Of a stretch of 64,000 nt of DNA, positions 24,381 through 37,590 are shown piece after piece. Numbering within the stretch: the stretch's first letter is position 1; the number at the start of each line of letters is the position of its first letter. The notes beneath the pieces are model-generated. The model saw nothing but the letters and a program-made list of their open reading frames with translations, was not told the DNA's origin and did no database searches. Both the position numbers and the translations under genes were made by a program. Origin of the DNA: Hydractinia symbiolongicarpus (taxonomy: Eukaryota > Cnidaria > Hydrozoa > Anthoathecata > Hydractiniidae); NCBI RefSeq assembly GCF_029227915.1, contig NC_079883.1, forward strand, positions 29,204,001-29,268,000, in the 5' to 3' direction.

Positions 24381-27300
24381 CTTCTTAATTTGACGTGATG
24401 GCTGGAATTCAGCGATTACATTAACCCTGTGGTAGCGCTTTATTTAAAAATTTAGATAAATAAGTCTTTTCTTACTGTTGGACCAATCCTGGCCGTTAGC
24501 ATGCGCTGAATAAAAAGAAACAGATTCAAAAACTACATTTCATTGACTTTCTAACGGTATCAATCCGCTTGAGTTACAACTGTTGCGTCACATATTCGTC
24601 CCCACATGTATTTAGCGATAGTATTCGGATATTACTAGGTTGCACCGCTTTTAACATTGGAACATTTGACTGTGGGACTTAATTGAACTGATTTTGGACT
24701 TTGACCTTATGAATGTGATAAATGAGCCAGTTTGACTACAAGAAGTAACATTCTTCTTAATTTGACTTAATTGCTGAAACTCAGCGATTACAGTGGGCAC
24801 TGTGGTAACTCTTTGTTAAAAAATGAAGATAAATAAGTCTGTTTTTACTGTGGGACCAATCCTAGCCGTTAATTCGCGCTGAAGAAAGAGAGACAGTTTC
24901 AAAAACTACATCTCATTGACTTTCTAACGGTGTCAATCCGTGAGTTACAACGGTTCCGTCACATATTCGTACCAACATGTATTTAGTGATTTTCTTCCAA
25001 TTTTACTAAGTTGTATTGCTTTTAACAGTGAAACGAGTGACTGTGGGAATTAATTGAACTGACTCTGGACTATGTCCTTATAAATGTGACAGATGAGCCA
25101 ATTGGTCTCCAAGGAATAACTTTCTTCTTAATTTGACGTGATGGCTGGAATTCAGCGATTACATTAAGCTCCGTGGTAGCGCTTTATTTAAAAATTTATA
25201 AAAATAAGTCTTTTCTTACTGTTGGACCAATCCTGGCCGTTAGCATGCGCTGAATAAAGAGGAACAGTTTCAAATACTACGTTTCATTAACTTTCTAGCG
25301 GTATAAATCTGTTTGAGTTTCAACGGTTGCGTCACATATTCGTACCAACATGTACTTAGCGAAAGTATTCGTATAATACTAGGTTGCATCGCTTTTAACA
25401 GTGAAACGTTTGACTGTGGGACTTAATTGAACTGATTTTGAACTTTGACCTTATGAATGTGATAAATGAGCTAGTTTGACTACAAGAAGTAACATTCTTC
25501 TTAATTTGACTTGATTGCTGGAACTCAGCGATTACAGTGGGCACTGTGGTAATTCTTTGTTAAAAAATGAAGATAAATAAGTCTGTTTTTACTGTGGGAC
25601 CAATCCTAGCCGTTAATTCGCGCTGAAGAAAGAGAGACAGTTTCAAAAACTACATTTCATTGACTTTCTAATGGTGTCAATCCGTTTGAGTTACAACAGT
25701 TGCGTCACATATTCGTACCAACATGTATTTAGTGATTTTCTTCCAATTTTAATAAGTTGTATTGCTTTTAACAGTGAAACGAGTGACTGTGGGACTTAAT
25801 TGAACTGACTCTGGACTATGTCCTTATAAATGTGACAGATGAGCCAATTGGTCTCCAAGGAATAACTTTCTTCTTAATTTGACGTGATGGCTGGAATTCA
25901 GCGATTACATTAAGCTCCGTGGTAGCGCTTTATTTAAAAATTTAGATAAATAAGTCTTTTCTTACTGTTGGACCAATCCTGGCCGCTAACATGCGCTGAA
26001 TAAAGAGGAACAGTTTCAAATACTACATTTCATTGACTTTCTAGCGGTATAAATCCGTTTGAGTTACAACGGTTGCGTCACATATTCCTACCAACATGTA
26101 CTTAGCGAAAGTATTCGTATAATACTAGGTTGTATCGCTTTTAACAGTGAAACGTTTGACTGTGGGACTTAATTGAACTGATTTTGAACTTTGACCTTAT
26201 GAATGTGATAAATGAGCTAGTTTGACTACAAGAAGTAACATTCTTCTTAATTTGACTTGATTGCTGGAACTCAGCGATTACAGTGGTCACTGTGGTAACT
26301 CTTTGTTAAAAAATGAAGATAAATAAGTCTGTTTTTACTGTGGGACCAATCCTAGCCGTTAATTCGCGCTGAAGAAAGAGAGACAGTTTCAAAAACTACA
26401 TTTCATTGACTTTCTAACGGTGTCAATCCGTTTGAGTTACAACGGTTGCGTCACATATTCGTACCAACATGTATTTAGTGATTTTCTTCCAATTTTAATA
26501 AGTTGTATTGCTTTTAACAGTGAAACGAGTGAATGTGGGAATTAATTGAACTGACTCTGGACTATGTCCTTATAAATGTGACAGATGAGCCAATTGGTCT
26601 CCAAGGAATAACTTTCTTCTTAATTTGACGTGATGGCTGGAATTCAGCGATTACATTAAGCTCCGTGGTAGCGCTTTATTTAAAAGTTTAGATAAATAAG
26701 TCTTTTCTTACTGTTGGACCAATCCTGGCCGCTAGCATGCGCTGAATAAAGAGGAACAGTTTCAAATACTACATTTCATTGACTTTGTAGCGGTATAAAT
26801 CCGTTTGAGTTACAACGGTTGCGTCACATATTCCTACCAACATGTACTTAGCGAAAGTATTCGTATAATACTAGGTTGCATCGCTTTTAACAGTGAAACG
26901 TTTGAGTGTGGGACTTAATTGAACTGATTTTGAACTTTGATCTTATAAATGTGATAAATGAGCCAGTTTGACTACAAGAAGTAACATTGTTCTTAATTTG
27001 ACTTGATTGCTGGAACTCAGCGATTACAGTGGGCACTGTGGTAACTTTTTGTTAAAAAATGAAGATAAATAAGTCTGTTTTTACTGTGGGACCAATCCTA
27101 GCCGTTAATTCGCGCTGAAGAAAGAGAGACAGTTTCAAAAACTACATTTCATTGACTTTCTAACGGTGTCAATCCGTTTGAGTTACAACGGTTGCGTCAC
27201 ATATTCGTACCAACATGTATTTAGTGATTTTCTTCCAATTTTAATAAGTTGTATTGCTTTTAACAGTGAAACGAGTGAATGTGGGAATTAATTGAACTGA

Positions 27301-30300
27301 CTCTGGACATTGTCCTTATAAATGTGACAGATGAGCCAATTGGTCTCCAAGGAAAAACATTCTTCTTAATTATACATGATTGCCGGAACTCAGCGCTTAC
27401 ACTAGGCGCTGTGGTAGAAATTTATTTAAAAATTTAAATAAAGAGGTCACTTTTTACTGTGGGACCAATCCTAGCCGTTATCGCGCGCTGAAGAAATAGC
27501 GACTGTTTCAAAAACTACATTTCATCGACTTCTTGGCGGTATCAATCCGTTTGAGTTACAACGGTTGCGTCACATATTCGTACGAACATGTATTTAGCGA
27601 TAGTATTCTGATATTACTAGGTTGCATCGCCTTTAACAGTGAAACGATTAACTGTGGGACTTAATTGAACTGATTTTGGACTTTGACCTTATAAATGTGA
27701 TAAATGAGCCAGTTTGAGTACAAGAAGTAACATTCTTGTTAATTTGACTTGATTGCTGGAGCTCAGCGATTGCACTGGGCACTGTGTTAGGGTTTTATTT
27801 AAAAATTAAGTTAAATAAGTCACTTTTAACTGTGGGAGCAATCCCAGCCGTTAGTTCGCGCTGAATAAACAAAGACGGTTTCAAAAACTACATTTCATTG
27901 ACTTTCTAACGGTGTTAATCCGTTTGAGTTACAACGGTTGCGTCACATATTCGTACCAACATGTATTTAATGATTTTTTTCCGATGTGACTAAGTTGCAT
28001 CGCTTTTAACAGTGAAACGATTGACTGTGGGACTTAATTGAACTGATTCTGGACTGTGATCTTGTAAATGCGCTAAATGAGCCAATAGGCCTCCAAGGAA
28101 TAACATTTTTCTTAATTCGACATGATTGCTGGAATTCAGCGATTACACTGGGCGCTGTGGTAGTGCTTTATTTAAAAATTTAGATAAATAAGTCTTTTTT
28201 TACTGTGGGACTAATCCTGGCCGTTAGCACGCGCTGAAGAAATAGAGACATTCTCAAAAACTACATTTCATCGACTTTTTGGCGGTATCAATCCGTTTGA
28301 GTTACAACGGTTGCGTCACATATTCGTATCAACATGTATTTAGCGATAGTATTCTGATATTACTAGGTTGCATCGCTTTTAACATTGAAACATTTGACTG
28401 TGGGACTTAATTGAACTGATTTTGGACTTTGACCTTATGAATGTGATAAATGAGCCAGTTTGACTACAAGAAGTAACATTCTTCTTAATTTGACTTGATT
28501 GCTGGAACTCAGCGATTACAGTGGGCACTGTGGTAACTCTTTGTTAAAAAATGAAGATAAATAAGTCTGTTTTTACTGTGGGACCAATCCTAGCCGTTAT
28601 CGCGCGCTGAAGAAATAGCGACAGTTTCAAAAACTACATTCCATTGACTTTCTAACGGTATCAATCCGCTTGAGTTACAACTGTTGCGTCACATATTCGT
28701 CCCCACATGTATTTAGCGATAGTATTCGGATATTACTAGGTTGCATCGCTTTTAACATTGGAACATTTGACTGTGGGACTTAATTGAACTGATTTTGGAC
28801 TTTGACATTATGAATGTGATAAATGAGCCAGTTTGACTACAAGAAGTAACATTCTTCTTAATTTGACTTGATTGCTGAAACTCAGCGATTACAGTGGGCA
28901 CTGTGGTAACTCTTTGTTAAAAAATGAAGATAAATAAGTCTGTTTTTACTGTGGGACCAGTCCTAGCCGTTAATTCGCGCTGAAGAAAGAGAGACAGTTT
29001 CAAAAACTACATTTCATTGACTTTCTAACGGTGTCAATCCGTTTGAGTTACAACGGTTGCGTCACATATTCGTACCAACATGTATTTAGTGATTTTCTTC
29101 CAATTTTACTAAGTTGTATTGGTTTTAACAGTGAAACGAGTGACTGTGGGAATTAATTGAACTGACTCTGGACTATGTCCTTATAAATGTGACAGATGAG
29201 CCAATTGGTCTCCAAGGAATAACTTTCTTCTTAATTTGACGTGATGGCTGGAATTCAGCGATTACATTAAGCTCCGTGGTAGCGCTTTATTTAAAAATTT
29301 ATATAAATAAGTCTTTTCTTACTGTTGGACCAATCCTTGCCGTTAGCATGCGCTGAATAAAGAGGAACAGTTTCAAATACTACATTTCATTAACTTTCTA
29401 GCGGTATAAATCCGTTTGAGTTTCAACGGTTGCGTCACATATTCGTACCAACATGTACTTAGCGAAAGTATTCGTATAATAATAGGTTGCATCGCTTTTA
29501 ACAGTGAAACGTTTGACTGTGGGACTTAATTGAACTGATTTTGAACTCTGACCTTATGAATGTGATAAATGAGCTAGTTTGACAACAAGAAGTAACATTC
29601 TTCTTAATTTGACTTGATTGCTGGAATTCAGCGATTACAGTGGGCACTGTGGTAATTCTTTGTTAAAAAATGAAGATAAATAAGTCTGTTTTTACTGTGG
29701 GACCAATCCTAGCCGTTAATTCGCGCTGAAGAAAGAGAGGCAGTTTCAAAAACTACATTTCATTGACTTTCTAACGGTGTCAATCCGTTTGAGTTACAAC
29801 AGTTGCGTCACATATTCGTACCAACATGTATTTAGTGATTTTCTTCCAGTTTTAATAAGTTGTATTGCTTTTAACAGTGAAACGAGTGACTGTGGGACTT
29901 AATTGAACTAACTCTGGACTATGTCCTTATAAATGTGACAGATGAGCCAATTGGTCTCCAAGGAATAACTTTCTTCTTAATTTGACGTGATGGCTGGAAT
30001 TCAGCGATTACATTAAGCTCCGTGGTAGCGCTTTATTTAAAAATTTAGATAAATAAGTCTTTTCTTACTGTTGGACCAATCCTGGCCGCTAACATGCGCT
30101 GAATAAAGAGGAACAGTTTCAAATACTACATTTCATTGACTTTCTAGCGGTATAAATCCGTTTGAGTTACAACGGTTGCGTCACATATTCCTACCAACAT
30201 GTACTTAGCGAAAGTATTCGTATAATACTAGGTTGTATCGCTTTTAACAGTGAAACGTTTGACTGTGGGACTTAATTGAACTGATTTTGAACTTTGACCT

Positions 30301-32472
30301 TATGAATGTGATAAATGAGCTAGTTTGACTACAAGAAGTAACATTCTTCTTAATTTGACTTGATTGCTGGAACTCAGCGATTACAGTGGGCACTGTGTAA
30401 ACTCTTTGTTAAAAAATGAAGATAAATAAGTCTGTTTTTACTGTGGGACCAATCCTAGCCGTTAATTCGCGCTGAAGAAAGAGAGACAGTTTCAAAAACT
30501 ACATTTCATTGACTTTCTAACGGTATCAATCCGTTTGAGTTACAACGGTTGCGTCACATATTCGTACCAACATGTATTTAGTGATTTTCTTCCAATTTTA
30601 ATAAGTTGTATTGCTTTTAACAGTGAAACGAGTGACTGTGGGACTTAATTGAACTGACTCTGGACTATGTCCTTATAAATGTGAAAGATGAGCCAATTGG
30701 TCTCCAAGGAATAACTTTCTTCTTAATTTGACGTGATGGCTGGAATTCAGCGATTACATTAAGCTCCGTGGTAGCGCTTTATTTAAAAATTTAGATAAAT
30801 AAGTCTTTTCTTACTGTTGGACCAATCCTGGCCGCTAGCATGCGCTGAATAAAGAGGAACAGTTTCAAATACTACATTTCATTGACTTTCTAGCGGTATA
30901 AATCCGTTTGAGTTACAACGGTTGCGTCACATATTCCTACCAACATGTACTTAGCGAAAGTATTCGTATAATACTAGGTTGTATCGCTTTTAACAGTGAA
31001 ACGTTTGACTGTGGGACTTAATTGAACTGATTTTGAACTTTGACCTTATGAATGTGATAAATGAGCTAGTTTGACTACAAGAAGTAACATTCTTCTTAAT
31101 TTGACTTGATTGCTGGAACTCAGCGATTACAGTGGGCACTGTGGTAACTCTTTGTTAAAAAATGAAGATAAATAAGTCTGTTTTTACTGTGGGACCAATC
31201 CTAGCCGTTAATTCGCGCTAAAGAAAGAGAGACAGTTTCAAAAACTACATTTCATTAACTTCTTGGCCGTATCAATCCGTTTGAGTTACAACGGTTGCGT
31301 CACATATTCGTACCAACATGTATTTAGCGATATTTTTCTGATATTACTAGGTTGTATCGCCTTTAACAATGAAATTATTGACTGTGGGAGTTAATTGAAC
31401 TAACTTTGGACTGTGTCCTGATAAATGTAATAAATAAGGCAGTTTCACTACAAGAAATAACATTCTTCTTAATTCGACATGATTGCTGGAATTCAGCAAT
31501 TACACTGGGCGCTGTGGTAGTGCTTTATTTAAAAATTTAGATAAATAAGTGTTTTTTACTGTGGGAATAATCCTGGCCGTTAGCATGCGCTGAAGAAATA
31601 GAGACATTCTCAAAAACTACATTTCATCGACTTCTTGGCGGTATCAATCCGTTTGAGTTACAACGGTTGCGTCACATATTCTTATCAACATGTATTTAGC
31701 GATAGTATTCTGATATTACTAGGTTGCATCGCCTTTAACAGTGAAACGATTGACTGTGGGTCTTAATTGAACTAACTTTCGACTGTGACCTGATAAATGT
31801 TAAAAATGAGCCAGTTTGACTACAAGAAATAACATTCTTCTTAATTTGACATGATTGCTGAAACTGAGCGATTACACTGGGCCCTGTGGCAGCGCTTTAT
31901 TAAAAATTTAAATAAAAAAGTCATTTTTTACTGTGGGACCAATCCAAGCCGTTAGTTCGCACTGAAGAAATAGAGACAGTTTAAAAAACTACATTTCATT
32001 GACTTTCTAACGGTGTCAATCCGTTTGAGTTAGAACGGTTGCGTCACATATTCGTACCAACATGTATTTAGTGATTTTTTTCCGATATTACCAAGTTGTA
32101 TCGCTTTTAACAGTGAAACGATTGACTCTGGGAATTAATCGAACCGATTCTAGACTGTTACCTTATAAATGTGATGAATGAGCCAATGGGACTGCATGAA
32201 GTAACATTCTTCTTAAATTGACATGATTGCTGGAATTCAGCGATTACAATAGGCTCTGTGGCAGCGCTTTATTAAAAATTTAAATAAAAAAGTCTTTTTT
32301 TACTGTGGGACCAATCCTGGCCGTTAGCACGCACTGAAGAAATAGAGACATTCCCAAAAACTTCATTTCATTGACTTCTTGGCAGTATCAATCCGTTTGA
32401 GTTACAACGGTTGCGTCACATATTCGTACCAACCTGTATTTAGTGATATCTTTCCGATATTACTAAGTTATA

Positions 32473-34151
32473 CTAGCTGTTTCCCGTGGAAGAATCCACT
32501 GTATTCCTTTTAATTTATGTAGCAGATATATGTCCATCAAAAAACAAACAATACAGCAGTGCGCATCTTACATCTGCATTATTATATAAATGACCAAAAA
32601 AATTAAAGGTATCCAACAACTGCAGTATATATGAAACATTTAAAATCTAAATCTACTAAAATTACTTGCTCTGACCATCTGACAAATGCGAAAATTATTC
32701 GGAAAGAAGTTTTCAAAAGAATTTCAACATATACCTCACCCATAAAATTTAAATCACTCAAAACGTCACAATATATACAAAAAAGCTGATCAATGTCAAA
32801 CACAAATCTCTCTCATTGTATATGTTAAAATCAGTTAGTTTATTGCAAACCCTGCCAAAGGTTGACACAAAATGTGAAAAATAAACAATAAATTTTGCCT
32901 AAGTAGAAATTTTTATCTAAGGTGTTGAAAAGGGATTTGCAAGGATAAATTATAATGCAATAAAACGTTTTTTGATATTGCATACGGTCCTTCCTCACCA
33001 AACTTTAGACAAAATGCCAACAAAATAACGGTGTTTAAATCTAAAATTAATAAAGTCCTTTTAGCAATTTGCATGCTGTTTTACCATCAATAAAGTAAAC
33101 AAAATTTCAAATCTCACATAGTATTCTGTCACAAATTTTCATAAAATATATATATAAGTCATAATGAGTCATGTTAAACAACAGCAATCAATCTGTATAT
33201 AAGTTCATTTTATGTCAATTTTTGCACCAATTTTGCAACACAAAATACAAATTCTAAATAATACTAAAATCTCTTATTTTGGTCCTTCGCATACCAACGG
33301 TCTCCCACAAAAGTTTAATCAAAATGTAAAAAATGAGAGGTAACGACAAAATCAAAGTTTGCAAAATTTAATTATTATGGTACATATATCTACTGCATAT
33401 GCCCTCTAAAACAATATTTTAATCCAAAATGCCTAAGAAAGACAGTTTGCAACAAAAATCAGTTATTTCGATAATATTGCATACACTCTTTCCTCATAAA
33501 AGCTTCACAAACTGTAAAAAAAAGAATGGTTGTCGGGAGTGCTTCTGATTCAACAAAAAAAGTTTTTTTGACATATTGCATCTAGCCCTTACCCATTAAA
33601 TCTTACACAAAATTCCCAAAACTATATACGATTTAGAACACATCAAATTTAAATCGAGAAGGATCTGTCATTTCGATATATTGCACGGAGTCCTCCCCAG
33701 TAAGAATTTATACAAAATATAGAAAAACAAAGCTTGCAAGGTGTAAAATTGAATTCTTCTTCTGTGTATATATATATATGGTCCTTCCTCGCAAAATTAA
33801 CATAAAATGTCAAAAAGGTTTAGATATAACATCCAACACAACAAAAATCAGTTCTATCAGTATATGTCATGCCATTGTCTTCCACCAAATGTTCCCCTTA
33901 AAGTTTCACAGACACAGCCTGTAAATTAAAAACAACTAAGATCAGGTATTTTGGTCTATTTCATACCATTCTGTTCCAAATAACTTATAAAATGTAAAAA
34001 TTGAGTGGTAAAACAGAAATTTGCAAAATTCCATTTTTTTATATGCATGTATATTATATGCCTTCTACAACAATAAGTTAATTCAAAATGTCAAAAAGAA
34101 GAAAAAAATAGCTTACAAAGAGTATAAAATTGAAATCAACAAAATAGCTCT
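32473..34151 (-). mobile_element. Second copy of the 1,679-bp Helitron-like insert
   Basis: Same length, same satellite junctions and the same internal sequence as 12562-14240; I saw no difference when comparing them line by line. CTAG is at 32473-32476 and the hairpin at 32486-32499. Identical junctions mean this is not a second insertion: the element was copied with the 19.9-kb unit. Confidence 0.55.
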
Positions 34152-34239
34152 TTTGACTGTGGGACTTAATTAAACTGATTTTGGACTTTGACCTTATGAA
34201 TGTGATAAATGAGCCAGTTTGACTACAAGAAGTAACATT

Positions 34240-37200
34240 CTTCTTAATTTGACTTGATTGCTGGAACTCAGCGATTACAGTGGGCACTGTGGTAACTCTT
34301 TGGTAAAAAATAAAGATAAATAAGTCTGTTTTTACTGTGAGACCAATCCTAGCCGTTAATTTGCGCTGAAGAAAGAGAGACAGTTTCAAAAACTACATTT
34401 CATTGACTTTCTAACGGTGTCAATCCGTTTGAGTTACAACGGTTGCGTCACATATTCGTACCAACATGTATTTAGTGATTTTCTTCCAATTTTACTAAGT
34501 TGTATTGCTTTTAACAGTGAAACGAGTGACTGTGGGAATTAATTGAACTGACTCTGGACTATGTCCTTTTAAATGTGACAGATGAGCCAATTGGTCTCCA
34601 AGGAATAACTTTCTTCTTAATTTGACGTGATGGCTGGAATTCAGCGATTACATTAAGCTCCGTGGTAGCGCTTTATTTAAAAATTTAGATAAATCAGTCC
34701 TTTCTTACTGTTGGACCAATCCTGGCCGTTAGCATGCGCTGAATAAAGAGGAACAGTTTCAAATACTACATTTCGTTGACTTTCTAACGGTGTCAATCCG
34801 TTTGAGTTACAACGTTTGCGTCACATATTCGTACCAACATGTATTTAGCGATGGTATTCGGATATTACTAGGTTGCATCGCTTTTAACATTGAAACATTT
34901 GACTGTGGGACTTAATTGAACTGATTTTGAACTTCGGTCTTATAAATGTGATAAATGAGCCAGTTTGACAACAAGAAGTAACCTTCTTCTTAATTTGACT
35001 TGATTGCTGGAACTCAGCGATTACAGTGGGCACTGTGGTAACTCTTTGTTAAAAAATGAAGATAAATAAGTCTGTTTTTACTGTGGGACTAATCCTAGCC
35101 GTTAATTCGCGCTGAAGAAAGAGAGACAGTTTCAAAAACTGTATTTCATTGACTTTCTAACGGTGTCAATCCGTTTGAGTTACAACAGTTGCGTCACATA
35201 TTCGTACCAACATGTATTTAGTGATTTTCCTTCAATTTTACTAAGTTGTATTGCTTTTAACAGTGAAACGAGTGACTGTGGGATTTAATTGAACTGACTC
35301 TGGACTATGTCCTTATAAATGTGACAGATGAGCCAATTGGTCTCCAAGGAATAAATTTCTTCTTAATTTGACGTGATGGCTGGAATTCAGCGATCACATT
35401 AAGCTCCGTGGTAGCGCTTTATTTAAAAATTTAGATAATTAAGTCTTTTCTTACTGTTGGACCAATCCTGGCTGTTAGCATGCGCTGAAAAAAGAGGAAC
35501 AGTTTCAAATACTACATTTCATTGACTTTCTAGCGGTATAAATCCGTTTGAGTTACAACGGTTGCGTCACATATTCATACCAACATGTATTTAGCGATGG
35601 TATTCGGATATTACTAGGTTGCATCGCTTTTAACATTGAAACATTTGACTGTGGGACTTAATTGAACTGATTTTGGACTTTGGTCTTATAAATGTGATAA
35701 ATGAGCCAGTTTGACAACAAGAAGTAACCTTCTTCTTAATTTGACTTGATTGCTGGAACTCAGCGATTACAGTGGGCACTGTGGTAACTCTTTGTTAAAA
35801 AATGAAGATAAATAAGTCTGTTTTTACTGTGGGACCAATCCTAGCCGTTAATTCGCGCTGAAGAAAGAGAGACAGTTTCAAAAACTGTATTTCATTGACT
35901 TTCTAACGGTGTCAATCCGTTTGAGTTACAACAGTTGCGTCACATATTCGTACCAACATGTATTTAGTGATTTTCCTTCAATTTTACTAAGTTGTATTGC
36001 TTTTAACAGTGAAACGAGTGACTGTGGGAATTAATTGAACTGACTCTGGACTATGTCCTTATAAATGTGACAGATGAGCCAATTGGTCTGGAAGGAATAA
36101 CTTTCTTCGTAATTTGACGTGATGGCTGGAATTCAGCGATTACATTAAGCTCTGTGGTAGCGCTTTATTTAAAAATTTAGATAATTAAGTCTTTTTCTAC
36201 TGTGGGACTAATACTGGCCGTTAGCATGCACTGAATAAAGAGGAACAGTTTCAAATACTACATTTCATTGACTTTCTAGCGGTATAAATCCGTTTGAGTT
36301 CCAACCGTTGCGTCACATATTCGTACCAACATGTACTTAGCGAAAGTATTCGTATAATACTAAGTTGCATCGCTTTTAACAGTGAAACGTTTGACTGTGG
36401 AACTTAATTGAACTGATTTTGAAATTTGGTCTTATAAATGTGATAAATGAGCCAGTTTGACAACAAGAAGTAACATTCTTCTTCATTTCACTTGATTTCT
36501 GGAACTCAGCAATTACAGTGGGCACTGTGGTAACTCTTTGTTAAAAAATGAAGATAAATAAGTCTGTTTTTACTGTGGGACCAATCCTAGCCGTTAAATC
36601 GCGCTGAAGAAAGAGAGACAGTTTCAAAAACTACATTTCATTGACTTTCTAACGGTGTCAATCCGTTTGAGTTACAACAGTTGCGTCACATATTCGTACC
36701 AACATGTATTTAGAGATTTTCCTTCAATTTTACTAAGTTGTATTGCTTTTAACAGTGAAACGAGTGACTGTGGGAATTAATTGAACTGACTCTGGACTAT
36801 GTCTTTATAAATGTGACAGATGAGCCAATTGGTCTGGAAGGAATAACTTTCTTCTTAATTTGACGTGATGGCTGGAATTCAGCGATTACATTAAGCTTTG
36901 TGGTAGCGCTTTATTTAAAAATTTAGATAATTAAGTCTTTTTCTACTGTGGGACTAATACTGGCCGTTAGCACGCGCTGAAGAAATAGAGACATTCTCAA
37001 AAAGTTCGTTTCAATGACTTCTTGGCAGTATCAATCCGTTTGAGTTACAACGGTTGCGTCACATATTCGTACCAACCTGTATTTAGTGATATCGATATTA
37101 CTAAGTTATATTGCTTTTAACAGTGAAACGATTGACTGTGGAACTTAATTGAACTAACTTTGGACTGTGACCTTATAAATGTGATAAGTGAGCCAACTGG

Positions 37201-37590
37201 ACCCAAGAAATAACATTCTTCTTAATTCGACATGATTGCCGGAATTCAGCGATTGCGCTGGGCGCTGTGGTAGCACTTCATTTAAAAATTTATATAAAAA
37301 AGTCATTTTTTACTGTGGGACCAATCCTAGCCGTTATCGCGCGCTGAAGAAATAGCGACAGTTTCAAAAACTACATTTCATTGACTTTCTAACGGTATCA
37401 ATCCGCTTGAGTTACAACTGTTGCGTCACATATTCGTCCCCACATGTATTTAGCGATGGTATTCGGATATTACTAGGTTGCATCGCTTTTAACATTGAAA
37501 CATTTGACTGTGGGACTTAATTAAACTGATTTTGGACTTTGACCTTATGAATGTGATAAATGAGCCAGTTTGACTACAAGAAGTAACATT
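34240..37590. repeat. 9-monomer higher-order repeat in super-repeat copy 3, first unit
   Basis: Equivalent of 14329-17679 at +19,911 bp, with the same monomer order and the 367-bp eighth monomer at 36851. Confidence 0.85.

Larger units (their letters stand above)
14241..32472. repeat. 373-bp satellite array, block 2 (49 monomers)
   Basis: Begins with an 88-bp monomer tail (tttgactgtgggacttaatt), then 49 monomers from 14329 to the truncated one at 32209. All are in the same orientation as block 1. The first 10 kb is three tandem copies of the 9-monomer repeat; the rest repeats the order seen in block 1 at a 19,911-bp offset. No coding or RNA gene is seen. Confidence 0.97.
14241..34151. repeat. 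19,911-bp super-repeat, copy 2 (complete)
   Basis: The only complete unit in the window: 18,232 bp of satellite followed by the 1,679-bp insert. It aligns with copy 1 over 22150-34151 and with copy 3 from 34152 on. Counting the unit from the end of one insert to the end of the next gives 19,911 bp exactly, and irregular monomer lengths are kept at matching places. Confidence 0.95.

Noticed and set aside
14241-34151. The 19.9-kb repetition as a pure assembly artefact
   Set aside because: The copies differ by scattered bases, by a full extra dimer in copy 3 and by different borders at both ends, which a simple duplicated contig would not show. Long reads are still needed to settle it.
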